Shown: positions 1 through 11,477, counted from the stretch's first letter. The stretch: DNA of 64,000 nucleotides from Ctenosaura bakeri (GCA_948474755.1 CAOLHI010002505.1:186001-250000), one strand, 5' to 3'. The notes: a model not told the origin generated them from the sequence alone. Program-made: numbers and translations.

Positions 1-1045
1 ATGGACTGCATTGTTGTAAGCCATTTCAGCCAATGGCACTAAGTTGTCCCAATTATGCCTGGCTGCCTGTGATGGGTGGTTCTCAGCCCTTGCTTGCCCC
101 CCCCCACAGCCTCATAAATGCCTTCCAAAATTGCAAGATGAATTGGGACCCACAATCCATAATTGCCTTGAGAGGTACCTCATGTAATCTATCGACATGT
201 TGGATGAACATTTTTGCCAATTGTGCACTTGTAGGCAAAGTTTTGCAAGAAACAAAGTGTGCCTGTTTGGAGAATAGGTTGGTAACCACCCAGATTACTG
301 TCTTTTGGTTGCTTTCAGGCAGATCAGTAATAAAGTCTATGCTGATGTGAGCTCATGAATAGGGCATGTGTGGGCAAAGAGTGTAATAGTCCTTGGGTTT
401 TCTCCCAACTCTTTTGCTCTATGTGCACACCAGACAATCCTGCACATAGGACTCAACATTTTCTCTATGTTTTGGCCACCAATAGTCTCTGCTTACTAGG
501 TGAAGGGCCTTTACAAATCCAAAATGTTCAGTGACTTTAAAGTCATGGCATTGTTGTGGGATCTGGGACCACATTGCTTCAGGAACATACATTTTTGTGC
601 TTTTGCATCACATCCATCCCCGATCAGTCAGTTCATCTTCTTGTTCCCTTCTCTAGCTTTCTGCACTGACAGCTTCATGGAATTTCTCTACAGTGTTTAG
701 GGGGTGGGTTTTGGCTCTTGCTTGCCTTTGGTCTGGCTGTGGGTGGTAACCGCTAGACATAACTGTCATGGGGTAAATAGGGTGTCAATTACTTCAGGCT
801 TCTGTCTCTTATGCTGAGATAAATATGAGAGAATGTCAGCCCAAAAAATTATTTTTCCAGCAGGTGTTTGATCATGAATCAGAACTTGTAGAAAAATTTG
901 GCCCACCACTCTTGCCTAGGGCTGAGTCTATGTGAGGTTTGCGGAGCTACCAAATTCTGGTGATCTGTCCAGCTTTTGAAGGGGCAGCTGGCTCCTTCCA
1001 ATAAGTGTCTCCAAGCTTCTAGAGTTCTTTTAACAGTTGGATTTA
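1..1045 (-). pseudogene. Ty3/gypsy pol relic (RNase H end to integrase)
   Basis: Read on the minus strand this is a decayed gypsy-type pol. Near 960-1040 it gives a tether-like end of RNase H (WTDHQNL, the usual WTDHxNLxYL motif). At 350-560 an integrase zinc-binding segment ends in YWWPK...YVQDC. At 83-350 the integrase core begins with DFITDLPES, then VVTNLFSKQAHFV and the second acidic block MDCGSQF. The core would carry out cDNA integration. There are several stops and a deletion after FWKAFMRL, and the element runs off the left edge of the window. The frame changes at least three times, so no protein is made. No LTR is visible. The family assignment is firm, the exact right boundary is not. 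Confidence 0.85.
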
Positions 1046-1543
1046 GGATTTGTCCTTTAATTTGATGTAGACCTTTTGTAAGTTTGCTTTTATATAGGAA
1101 GGTTCACAGTATACTATTAACGGGGGTGGGGGGATTTTTACATCTGAATGTTACAATAAAATGTAAGGAATTGGACCAGAAACCTACATGATAACTTTCA
1201 AATTGTGGCCCTCTAATTTCACCAACAGCAGGTGAAATTCTCATTGTACATTTATCTTCTTCTTTGAAGAGGCACATATAACTAATAGCTAGAAAAATAG
1301 CATGGTGGTATTAGTGAATGAGATAAGGTATGTAAAGCCGTTAAAATTGTAGGTGCTGTTCATAACTAAAGAGCACTATCTGGACAAATCAGGCATATTG
1401 AATATATATGCTGGCAATAACTGTGATTTCCACTGCCACTGTACATGGCATTTGCTGTGCAGATAAGTATACTGAACAATACATCAATTTGAGAATAAAC
1501 CTTAAGGTGGAGAAGGGGGAAGAAAGATTTTAAAAAACAAAAC
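1046..1543. other. Unassigned A/T-rich spacer
   Basis: I see no coding frame, repeat family or RNA gene here. It lies between the gypsy relic and the first copy of the 18-bp target-site duplication. It may be host sequence or the eroded upstream part of the gypsy element. Confidence 0.4.
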
Positions 1544-1561
1544 AAAACCGGAGGTCATTAT
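1544..1561 (+). repeat. Left target-site duplication of L1-derived element
   Basis: An 18-bp sequence ending in GAGGTCATTAT recurs at 3978-3995 with one mismatch (CCGG versus CCAG). The pair brackets the retroelement at 1562-3977 and is of the length made by L1 target-primed reverse transcription. Confidence 0.85.
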
Positions 1562-3977
1562 TTTTTTTTTATAATTTTATTAGTTTCCAAATATAAAACA
1601 AACAAATTTTTATACCAAATCTTAACATGAAATATTTATGTTCTTCCATCCTGTCTCAGTCCCCGCCCCCCAAAGCCCACACGATCTCGTTCCCGAACCA
1701 CATTACATTGTTGTTCCCCTGCTAGAGCTAGCTTCTCACACACTTTTCCCTGATGTATACATGTTTTCTAATTGACATACATCACTCCTTAATATGTCCT
1801 GTCCACTGATAGATTCCCAGTTAATACCCGATTCTGGCCTTCCTTCTTCCTCCCTGTTTACCTTTAGAATATAATACTATATTACCAACATTCTGAGCTG
1901 TTTTACTATTGCCTCTTGCTCACTTTTCCTATCTTTAACATATTCTAATTTATTAATATGGGTTTTTATATATTCTATTGAACTATTTAAAATATCTGTT
2001 CTTTTATTTCAATCAGGACCTCACCTCTTAACTCCTCTTCTTCTTTCCCCCCTCCCCTATGGGATTCCCCGGGCCAACTCATATTCATTATTCCCTTGTC
2101 GCTTATCGTCGCTTGCGAGTATAGGCCGGTTCACCCCCAGGAATGGGGGAAAGCAAAGCTGCAAACGAATTCCCTCCCACTTCCCATTCACGCCCTCTAC
2201 ATCCATAGCTTCCCAGAGTATCTGAAAACAGACCACAAACCTCTGCCCCTCGTCCAGAGATGAGACTTTAGCCCAGAACTCTCCTCAAAATGTTCTCAAG
2301 ATATTTCTATGTACTCTTATTGTCGCTTGAAAGCTCTGAGCCATCCCACCTCCATACATGGGGTTACACCCAAAGCTGACTCCCCAACATCTTTCATACC
2401 CTTCAGATATCTTATTAAACAAATACACATATCCATTCTATAACCCCCTTTACCCTTATTTGCTACTTAAGTAGTTTACATTCATCTGTATATGTCAGCC
2501 ACCACCAAAAATCATTCCTTTCCTTTTCCCTCCCTTCCCAACCCAGCTACCCAGAGTTCACTTGCAGTTTTTTTTTTCCCCGTCGTCTCGTCGTCGCTTT
2601 ACTTCCAGATAGTCAAACAGGGAGAGAGTCTGTTTCATAACGTTGACCTTCTGTCGCTGATCCGTAGCCATAATATCCAGGGAGTCCATGCACAACTCAC
2701 AAACAACAGACAAGAAAACCCAATTGTTTTCTCTAATGCTTTGCTCTTTCCCTATCTCATCGGCAAGACTATAGCCCAGAACTCTTCACAAATCTATTTC
2801 TGAACTCTTATTGTCATTTTTAAGTTCCGAACCTCTCTGCCATCCGGGGTAGGATTACAAATGCCCAACATAGACTCCCCACTCTCTTTCAGACTGTTCC
2901 TTGTTAAAATATCTCATTGAACTAGTACACGTTTCCATACTATAAAGCCCCCCCTTTTTTTTACCCAAGTTAACTACTTGCTTTACTTCCCCACACACTT
3001 CTAGCACATCCCAGAACTCATCTCAAATGTTTAATATATTTCAACGTCAGTTGTTGTCACTTTAGAGTTCCAAGATGCCTCGCCACCATGAGTGGGACCG
3101 CAGTTCATCCTGTTCTTTTCCATTTGTAGTAGCTTTCCCATATGCAAAGTCACTTATTCCAGGGGGATATACGCTTTTGTAGCCTCCGATTCTAAGTCTT
3201 ATTACCGACTCACTCTTATATTCACAACAATCAAGGATCAAAAAAGAAGAAGCAGGAGGGTGCTCTCATGTCTTCATAATTTCAAAATTTATCAGTCCTG
3301 GTCCTGAAGCTCAAAACTCGCATCATTGTTTATTTGCATTGCCCAGTCCAAACTCTAAATGCCCAATTTTGTAAATAGTCTTATTAAGCCAATTTAAGAT
3401 ATTTAAAAGTCAGAAAAATTTAAAGTCCAGAAATTTAAAGGAACAAACAGCTCATTCCTCCACGTCTTCCTGATCTCTTTCCCTCAATGTCAGCCGCCCC
3501 TTTAAGAAACTCTGAGTTCTTACAGCCATAAAGCCAAAACTCACGCTGCTAGCTTTACTTCTCCGGGTCCTTCCCCCATCGCTCCTGCACCCCGTAGCAA
3601 GCCATAATCGCTGTGATTTTTACGGAAGCAGGGAGTGAGACAGGTTAAAGTTTTCTTTTTTTGGTAATTTTATTGTTGCTTCTTTTAAAAAACTCGTTTG
3701 GCAGTGCTTGTGCCGCTCCTGCAGCGTCCCTCTGGATCCGTCATCAAGGTCCTTCGACCCCCTGATGCCTGCTGCTCTCCCATCCGGGCAGAGCAGAGCT
3801 GCACACCAGTTATGGGGTCCCCTTCGGACCGCTTCCGGACCCCCTGTACCGGGGGGTCTTTAGCCACCTCCAGGTGACAAAAGAGGCGGCTGGATTCCAG
3901 CGGGAGGCAGCCCGGGGCTGCTCCATTACGGAGCTTCACTCCGAGCTGCCACTCATGTCCTCCATTCGAGGGGAAGG
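1562..3977 (-). mobile_element. L1-derived retroelement without ORF2, inserted on the minus strand
   Basis: The plus strand starts with a T run directly after the duplication, so the poly(A) end is at low coordinates. The far end (about 3500-3977) is GC-rich and looks like an L1 5'UTR. Reading the minus strand from there, a decayed region of roughly 1 kb holds three degenerate repeats. Near 1860-2010 it gives a hydrophilic, helix-forming stretch (IKTHINKLEYVKDRKSEQE) of the kind seen in the L1 ORF1 coiled coil. I see no endonuclease or reverse transcriptase, so it would have needed L1 enzymes supplied in trans. It could be an L1 with a large internal deletion or a member of an ORF1-only family. 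The insertion is secure because of the duplication. The internal reading is an inference. Confidence 0.7.
2271..3095 (+). repeat. Three degenerate direct repeats inside the L1-derived element
   Basis: Blocks at about 2271-2366, 2771-2856 and 3006-3095 share the order 'CCCAGAACTC', an A/T-rich stretch, 'TTGTC', 'AAGTTCC/AGAGTTCC', a CC-rich patch and 'GGATTAC/GGGAC'. Spacing is about 500 and 235 bp, so these are diverged duplications and not a clean tandem array. Confidence 0.6.
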
Positions 3978-3995
3978 AAAACCAGAGGTCATTAT
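3978..3995 (+). repeat. Right target-site duplication of L1-derived element
   Basis: Matches 1544-1561 at 17 of 18 positions and marks the 5' end of the minus-strand insertion. Confidence 0.85.
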
Positions 3996-4321
3996 GAGCA
4001 AAATAGTCCACATCCTTTTCTTGGGCTATAGTTTACATCAGTGTGGCATAGGATAAGATATGGATCTCAAACAGCTAGCCTGCCTGCTGGCCCTTACACA
4101 CCAGCTCATGTGTTTGATGGTAAAAGCAGCAGAAAGGCAAGATGCCAAATTTACTGGGCTCACAGAGTTATGCACCAGTCACATGGGCCCAACTCTTCAT
4201 CTGCAGGTGAGGCTAGCAGAACAGTCTCTGACCTGTGCTGCTGCCTGGTAGCCCACCTAGACTCACCTCCATTGTAAAGCAGGATGTCTCACACTTATAC
4301 CACTCCAAAATTCATCCTACC

Positions 4322-4825
4322 TGTCACATGCTGGCTAGCTTCAAGTTCGGAGAGTTAGTGGGTGCAAAATCTTTATTCAGAACTACAAAGAAACAGCTGC
4401 ATGTTCTGGAAATTGCCAAGACTAAAGAACTAAAGACTAGAAAGTTTACAGTGCCTTATAAGCTGTAACACTACAAATTTGTGTGTGCAAGCATCTATTT
4501 ACAGTTAATTAAAACAAGTCTTTTCCCAGATTTACATCTTGCCTGCCAGTGACATGACCTTGCAGCTGCCTTTGGCTCTCTCTCTCTCATCAAAGTTCAT
4601 TAAAGCAACATTCCTTCATTCCCAAAACACTGTTCTCTCATTCAAAGCCATCATCCCCTTCCAGCCCCTTTGTTCCCCTGCATGGCATTACATGACATCA
4701 AACATCAAAGCACTATATGGCATTAACTGGCATTAACTGGCATCAAACATTAAAGCATGGGATCAAACATCAAAGTATTACATGACATTAAAATGCATGG
4801 CAGGGTGAGCAAAGCTGACCTGACA
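4322..4825 (-). repeat. Possible solo LTR
   Basis: On the minus strand the segment starts TGTCAGGTCAGC and ends in TGTGACA. It contains a TATA-like run (TTATAAGGC) near 4455 and an AATAAAG polyadenylation signal near 4370, in the order expected of an LTR. There is no 4-6 bp direct repeat at the proposed ends and no neighbouring internal region, so boundaries and even the class are uncertain. The part at 4680-4800 is a cloud of short repeats (GGCATTAACT twice, CATCAAACATCAAAG variants). Confidence 0.3.
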
Positions 4826-5149
4826 TGCTTCCTATGGCCCATGGGGTGGGACAAAGTAATAACCTAAAGTATTAACACCAATTGTCACAGCAAAGAAAGC
4901 TGTAATACCCAGAATATGAACCTGGCTGTTATAGGGAAGGGAAAAATCTTTCCAACAAGCCATCAACTGGATGACAAAATTCATTTCTAGACCCAGTGGC
5001 TGTCCATAAAAATAGGAAATGCAGAAAGACAGGGACGGAGGTGGGGGGGAAGGAAAGGAAGCCAGCTGACAAGCGAGTAGCTGTAGCCACATGACTGCAG
5101 TATTTATATACTCTTGTCATGCATGTAAGCCTGTCTGAGTTTGAAGACC

Positions 5150-5548
5150 ACCAGGGGAGGGCTATCTGTCCATCACACCATCTTCACAGGCTCATCTGCT
5201 GAGGAGAAGGCAGCCTTCTTGGCAGCTTCTTCTAGACTATGGAACTCCTTCTAAGGCTTGGTTAACATCTTTGCTGCTCTCATTTTGCTAATAGACAAAG
5301 ACTTTTATTATTTAAACATGCCTTCAGCCTTTCACAGGTTGAGATAGAAGGATGTTCAATAGGTGTTCAGCATTTTTCATATGTAATATGGGCTAAATGT
5401 ATTTTAATTGTTTAAAATTAATGTCTTAATTGGATTTGTTGTTTAATGCTTTTTAAACTTTTTACACTACATATTGTTTTAGCTAGTTTGTATTCACTGA
5501 TATTGTAAGCCACTTTGGATTCCATATTGGGATAAAAGCAGGATAGAA
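5150..5548 (+). mobile_element. L2-clade LINE, 3' end
   Basis: Around 5195-5260 the plus strand reads SSAEEKAAFLAASSRLWNSF, which resembles the extreme C-terminus of L2-type ORF2 proteins. A 3'UTR follows, ending in the typical 'GTAAGCCACTTTGGATTCC...GGGATAAAAGCAGGATA' tail. A related tail lies at 28946-29330 and, inverted, at 9236-9300. The copy is heavily 5'-truncated and carries no enzyme domain. Confidence 0.65.

Positions 5549-5599
<51 letters not shown>
5549..5599 (+). repeat. (GAAA)n microsatellite
   Basis: About 12 near-perfect GAAA units extend the A-rich end of the L2 copy. They probably grew by slippage from its 3' tail. Confidence 0.95.
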
Positions 5600-5612
5600 T
5601 CGTTACCAGATA

Positions 5613-5800
5613 ACCAGTGTGGTGTAGTGGTTTGTGCATCGGACTACAATCCTGGAGACCAGGGTTCGATTCCTGCTCAGCCATGGAAACCCACTAAGTG
5701 ACCTTGGGCAGTCGCACACTCTCAGCTCCTAGAAAACTTTGTGACAGGTTTACCTTAGGGTCACCATAAATTGGAAAAAGCTTGAAGGTGCATAGCAACA
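5613..5800 (+). mobile_element. tRNA-derived SINE
   Basis: The head is tRNA-like, with an A-box region at about 5620-5632 (GGTGTAGTGG) and a B box at 5663-5673 (GGTTCGATTCC). The tRNA-unrelated body reads CCATGGAAACCCACTAAGTGACCTTGGGCA and ends in GCTTGAAGGTGCATAGCAACAA. The same body is present at 57416-57662 and inverted near 9659-9838. Pol III would transcribe it and a LINE would mobilise it. It sits next to the (GAAA)n tail of the L2 copy. Confidence 0.85.
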
Positions 5801-8099
5801 ATTCCCCAAAGCAATTGGAGCCCCCAGTTGTCAGGAAAGCCTTAATTTGGAAACACAGGGAAGTAGCTGAGTCTGCTACTAGATACCCTCTGCCTTCTTA
5901 TCCACTCAGGTACACAGAGGATGCCTGGTCATTGGGCACATGCTTATAATCAGACTTGTGGCTCTTAGCAGAAGGAAAATAAGGATCCAGGCTGGAAGAC
6001 CTGATGAGACAGTGGGTAATGGAAAGAAATAAAGCCATAGAACGGCAGAGCATCAGAGAAAGGCCAAGAAGAAAAAAATGCTATAAAGTTGTTCTTTTAA
6101 ACTTTTTTTTCAGGTCAAGTTTTTTTCCCCTTCACCTTCCATCTAGCTTCGATAGCAGATTTGATTCAGAAATTAGGATTTTCCCCTAAGTAGGCATGAC
6201 CTCGTATATATTAGTGGAGTAAAATAGGAGCAATTCCTAATTTTGTACTCATCAGCATAAGGGAAGCTACAGGCACACATTCACTGCAAGTAGAAACAAT
6301 TCTGTCAGTACAGATGCAGGAGGAAGATAAGGCCATTGCCAGACACAAGAGAGGCTGTTACACAGGGCTTATAATTAGAGGGAAACTTCCTTCAATTGTG
6401 CATAGTATGCTAGTTCAAGGACCACATAAGGGTCCAGAGCTTTTTGCATCAGAACAAAGTAGGTGAGGCATTCAGAACTTTTGCATATCAGCAGTTGGTA
6501 TAAAGACTGTAACATGAGGAAAAGGGAAGGCAACATTCAACTTTCTCCCATAATTCATTTCTAGTTGGAATCCTTCCCCCACCCCCACCTATGCTACTTA
6601 CATTCATACTCTTTATGCCTTTTTGGTGAATGACAGTCAGGGAGGTTTAATCTGGAATTACAGTGAGATAAAATTTTGATGCCCCTTTCTTTATCTTGCA
6701 ATCTTGGTCCAACTTCCCCACCAGGTTTTTTTTTTTTTTTTTTAAGCAACTAAGACTAAAAATGTGAATAGCATTTGGCTCCAGCCCTCAACTAGTTTTG
6801 TTTAACAAAACTGGTGTTCATCTTGAGAAGCACTGGAAGAGCATAACATTCAAGTCAATATATTCCAAACCAAAAGACCAACACTGTTCTAGGGGATGTA
6901 AAAGTAATAATTCTCTTAGGCAGGATATATTTTCTCTTGTGTATCATAAGTACTTATTTTTCTCTTATACTTTCCTTGACTGTACTGGTTTTTCCTACCT
7001 TCAAAGTGGAGACTAATAATTAATTTGCAGAGGGGAAGAGTAATTAATAATTACGAAGACAGTAGCATGTGATTGATGTGCTATCTTTAACCCAATAAAC
7101 GTGCACATAGGTGAGAGACTTTTAATAGCTGAACTATAAAGCTGTTTAAATGACCCACTGAGACTGTTCCCATACATCACTTTCAGGGCAGTCATTAGTT
7201 GAATGTTTGAATAAAAAAGTTAGAAAATTCAAGAAGATTTTTTTTAAAAAATCTAAATTTGGATTTTAAACAAGGGGATTTTTTTTTGTACACCTTTACA
7301 TGAATGAAATGAAAATTTTATTTCAACAAAACAGAACTTGTTAGGGGACTAGGGAGCAGAGTGTGATCATAACAAGCCATGGGCTAAAATCAAAGCTGCA
7401 AATATTTAAAGTGTGCCAAACTTTCATATCACAAGAAGCAGTCCTATGATGCTGAAAAATCTTTACAAATGCAGAGTGGTACTAAAGAAGTGTTTCTCTT
7501 AGCTGCTCCACAGTATTTCACCTCTAGTATGACACCTCTTTCTCTCCCTGATTGCCAGTCAATTTTTTACCTTTGTAAGCATGTAAGGTAAGTTCTACTG
7601 GATCAAACAGAAGACCTACAGATCGAACAAAAGGCAGTGATCAACCAGATGCTTCTTGGAAGTCCACAAGCATGCTTCTTATCCCTTATTTCATTAAGTG
7701 CTTGCCACTGCTTCAAAAGATGTTGGAAATAAAAGTTGGTAAAGAAGGTACAAGTGCGTTGCTGGTGATGCTAGCCTGAAACTGGATGGTTGCTAATATT
7801 GTTAGTATGTCTTCTTGTGGTCAGTGTGGAAGGAGGAATTTACTGTTTCCTTCATACAACAACCTCTATGTTCTCAATATTCACCTTTATCCTGTCAAGG
7901 GTCCCTAGCATGGTCATATAGTGGCCAGGGGAGGTTTGGAGCAGCTGAGAAGTAACAGACTATGTCCCTATAGCCAGACACACAACAACAAAGACATCCT
8001 GCAGGACCTTCCAAGGGTCTTTCTGACAATCCAAAAAGTGATATTGTGTGTCTTTCTATAAGAATATAATGCTACTATCAGCTGACTTATCAATCAAAT
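5801..8099. other. Long stretch with no recognisable gene
   Basis: I see a poly-T run at 6728-6743 and short A/T-rich patches, but no exon, RNA gene or repeat family that I can name. The frames present are short and have no protein-like composition. Confidence 0.4.
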
Positions 8100-8955
8100 C
8101 CAGATGAGATTTGGAGTGCCCAGGTTCTGTCCTGAGTCTCTTTTTGTTCAATGTTTTTATAGATGACTTGGATGGCAGAATAGAAGGGATAGTCATCAGA
8201 TTTGCACGTGATACCAAACTAGAACAGGTAGATAATTGCTCAGAAGACAGAATCAGTAATCAAGGTCAATTTAAACAACTTGGAGAGATGACTCAAAACT
8301 AATAAATTGAATACCCATAGGGGTAAATGTAAGGCAGTGCCTTTATGCAGATTGGATCAGATGCTTAAATAGAAGAAGCATGACACCTGGCTTCACAGCA
8401 GTAAGTGCAAGTCTGGGCTGCATCAACAAGAGTATAGTGTCCAGGTCAAGTGAAGTAGTAGTACCTCTCTATTCTGCATTAGTTCTTCCTCACCTGGAAT
8501 ACTATGTCCAGTTCTGGACCCCACTGTTTACGAGGAATATTAACATGAATGTATCAAGAGGAAGGCAACCAAGTTGATCACAAGTCTGGAAAGCAAGTCC
8601 TGTCAGGCATAATTTAGGGACTGGGTATATTTAGCCTGGTGAAGAGATTATTTTAGAGGTGGTATCATAGCCATAATTTAAATATTGGAGGGGATGCCAC
8701 ATGGAAGATGGAGTGAGTTTGTTCTCTATTGCTTTAGAGGCTGTGACATGAACCAAGTACAAGAAGAGGGATTCCATGTAAACATCAGGGACTGCATTTG
8801 AGAACAATGGACTCTCTTTCTTTGGAGATTTTTAAACAAGAGTTTAGATGAGTATTTCTCAGGGGTGCTTTAGCTGGGTAAATCTGCACAGCAGGGGGTG
8901 GGACTAAATGGCCCTTGCAGTTCCTTCCAACTCTATGATTCAATGATTCTGTGTG
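8100..8955 (+). pseudogene. CR1 LINE, 3' half of ORF2 and 3' end
   Basis: The plus strand encodes decayed CR1 reverse-transcriptase blocks. One is near 8130-8215 (LFNVFIDDLDG...IRFARDTKLEQ, corresponding to FADDTK with the active-site region altered). Another is near 8420-8550 (CINKSIVSRSSEVVVPLYSALVLPHLEYYVQFW). The 3'UTR ends near 8955 with CTATGATTCAATGATTCTGTG, a worn form of the CR1 3' octamer repeat. About 90 bp between TWLH and GCIN are missing, and there are several stops. Family certain, copy dead. Confidence 0.88.
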
Positions 8956-9035
8956 AAAAAGATCTAGGTGCCTTGGTAGACCACAAGTTTGGCATGGGTG
9001 AATGGTGTGATGCAGCAGGAAAATAAAATAAAATA
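8953..9035 (+). mobile_element. Displaced CR1 ORF2 fragment with A-rich end
   Basis: The plus strand reads CEKDLGALVDHKFGMGEWCDAAGK, a CR1 block that normally lies just before the GCINKS block, and then ends in an AAAT-rich tail. It begins where the previous CR1 ends and corresponds closely to the segment that copy lacks. It may be a separate small insertion or a local rearrangement. Confidence 0.6.
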
Positions 9036-9052
9036 AAAATGTGATTCCCACA

Positions 9053-9196
9053 ATTTTGTTGCTCTGTGCCTTCTAGTCATTTCTGACTAACAGTGAACCT
9101 CAGGCAAGCCTATCATGGGATTTTCTTGGCAACTTTTGTTCAAAGGAGGCCATTGCCTTCCTCTAAGGCAGAGAGGTTATGACTTGCACAAGGTCA
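9053..9196 (-). mobile_element. tRNA-SINE body, 5'-truncated
   Basis: On the minus strand this matches the body and tail of the tRNA-SINE (CACTGAGTGACCTTGTGCAAGTC ... CTTGCCAAGAAAATCCCATGA ... AGTCAGAAATGACTAGAAGGCAC). The tRNA-like head and its B box are absent, so it is a truncated copy. Confidence 0.7.
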
Positions 9197-9207
9197 CTCA
9201 TTGGGCT

Positions 9208-9235
9208 TCCATCCATCTGTCCATCCATCCATCTA
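9208..9235 (+). repeat. (TCCA)n microsatellite
   Basis: Imperfect TCCA/TCTG units separate the truncated SINE from the 3' end of the L2 element. Confidence 0.85.
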
Positions 9236-11470
9236 TTTATATCTGACCTTTCTCCCGAGTTGGATTCAAGGTGTCTTACAAAAAGACAGGAATGTAATAA
9301 AATACATATAGTTAAAATATACAAAATTAAGGTTAAATTTCTATTATATAAAAACTGAATTAAAACCAAGTAAAGTCTTACTTTAAAAAAGAGTAAAAAC
9401 AATACAGCACAATTAAAACTGTTTTCTTGTTGAAAACAGTTTCCAAAGACTTTCTGAAAAAGAAAGGTCTTACTTGCTATTGAAAGGAAAACAAAAAAGG
9501 AGCCATCCTAGCTTCCCTAGGGAGTAAGTTCTAAAGTGTGGGAGCAGCCACACAGAAGGTCTTTTCCCACATTCCAACCAATCATGCATGTGAAGTGGTG
9601 GGATAGAGCAAAGTGCTTCCTCTACAGATCTTGAAGCTCAGACAGGCTTCAGAAGACTGTTGTTGTTGTTGTTGTTGTTGTGTGCCTTCAAGTCATTTCC
9701 AACTTATAGTGACCCTAAGGTGAACCTATTACAGAATTTTCTTGGACTGTGAGTGTGTGATGTGCCCAGGGTCACCCAGTGGGTTTCCATGGCCAAGAAG
9801 GGAATTAAACCCTGGTTTCTGGGGTCATTGTCCAATGCTGAAGCCAAATAGGGCTTTATAGGTCATAACCAGCGTGTTGAATTGTGTCCAGATATATATC
9901 GGCAGCTTGTGGAATTGTTGCAACAAGGGATTTGTGTAGTTCCTGTAACCAGAACCCATTACCAATCCGACTTCAGTTCTTTGGATCAGTTGAAGTTTCT
10001 GTATACTCCTCAAAGTCAGTTTCAAATACGGTAATTACAGTAATCCAGCCAGGATGTAACTAAGGCAGGTGGCAAGTCAGATGTCCCAAGGAATTGGCAT
10101 AGCTGGCATACTAGATGTAATTATGCAAATGTACTCCACATAAACCTGGGCATCCAGGATAAGGGCTAAATCCAGGACTATGCCCAAGCTGTGGACCTAC
10201 ATCTTCAGAGTAAATGTAACCCCATCTGTCACAGGATGAATCACTATTTCTTGATCTGCCTTTTGACTGATAAGGCACACTATGTTTTTTGTTCACTGAC
10301 TTTCAACTTGTTCACCCTCACCCAGTCCGTCAGGCACTGGTTTGGTACAGAGGCAGTTTCCTTGGATTGAGATGGAAAGGAGAGAGAGAGCGAGGTGTCA
10401 TCAATGTACTGGTGACATCTGACCCCAAAACTCTGGACAACCTTTCCCAGCAGGTTCATGTATATGTTATATAGCACAGAGGACAAAGCATTTCACTTTG
10501 TGACTGCACAGGCCAACAGTCAAAGAATCAACAGGAGTCCCTCAGCACTTCTCAGTTTGCCCCTCCAGGAAGGAATATGGTGCATCCAAGTGCCATCTCA
10601 GTGCACCCAAACAGTGCATTCAAGTCCCATCTTGGTGAGGTGGCCCAGAGAGATACCATGATATATGGCATTGAATGCCACAGAAAAATCTTGAAGAACC
10701 TATGGAGACACACTCCTCAGTCCAATTCCCAGTGTAGGCCATCCATTAAGGTAATCAACACTCTCTCCACCCCATGACCAGGCCTGAAGCCAGATTGAAA
10801 TGGATTTATATAATAAATCTCATCCAAAAACATCTGAAACTGAGACACCATCACATGTTCTAGAACTTTTGGACATTGGCCAAGAATTCTCACATAGGGT
10901 GCAAACCAGGGAAACCTTTACTAACACCCTTACAACTACCTCCTTTAGGCAGGTTGGTACCATGCCTTGCTGGAGAACAACATTGCCCATTCCTATTACC
11001 CATCTAACCAATCCCCGTCTGGCCTCTTTGATAACCCAGGAAGGATCTGGCATACATGTAGTGGCTCTCACTTTTCCAAGGATCTTGTCTGCATTCTCAA
11101 GCTGTGCAAGTTAAAAACTATCTATTCACATTGGAGAGGCAGGGGCCTAAGTTACATCCCCCAAATATGTATTAATTGTAGCATCGAAATCAGAATGGAT
11201 CTGAGTGATTTTACCTGCAAAGTGCTTAACAAAATGTTCACCACAGGCTGAGTAGTCTAGATTCTGCTTTTGTGGACCAAAGTGTAAAAAGCCCCTAATA
11301 GCTTCACTGGGTGGCTTTTTGAAATGCAATGATGGTAGAGAAAAAAGACTTTCCTACTAGCTGTATTGCTATGGAGTAGGTACTGAAGTAGATCTAGTCT
11401 GTGTTCAGTCAGATTCACTCCAATTGTTCTACCAATGTCACTCCATTCACCATTTCATCCATTTCATTGC
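9236..11470 (-). pseudogene. L2-clade LINE, decayed ORF2 and 3' end
   Basis: The minus strand gives recognisable L2 reverse-transcriptase blocks. FQSGFRPGHGVERVL is near 10800 and CGVPQGSVLSP-like DNA near 10500. NIYMNLLGKVVQ...CHQYIDDTSLSLSFPSQ is at about 10330-10465, with the YxDD catalytic box as YIDD. VRVNKLKVSEQKT follows at about 10290. Further on come the TSWLDYCN and QLIQRTE...GSGYRNY blocks near 9900-10060, and then an L2-type 3' end at 9236-9480. Stops and frameshifts are frequent, and an inverted SINE at 9659-9838 interrupts it. It cannot encode an active enzyme. The 5' boundary is uncertain. Confidence 0.8.
9659..9838 (-). mobile_element. tRNA-derived SINE inserted in the L2
   Basis: The plus strand begins with a GTT/TTG run (the inverted ACA tail, 9659-9681), then the inverted SINE body. 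The B box on the minus strand is GGTTTAATTCC at 9801-9811. Only part of the A-box side remains. L2-like sequence flanks it on both sides. Confidence 0.85.
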
Positions 11471-11477
11471 TGGGGGA

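Noticed and set aside
5613..5690. Possible tRNA gene
   Set aside because: It has A- and B-box similarity but no complete cloverleaf, and it continues into a SINE body shared with other copies.
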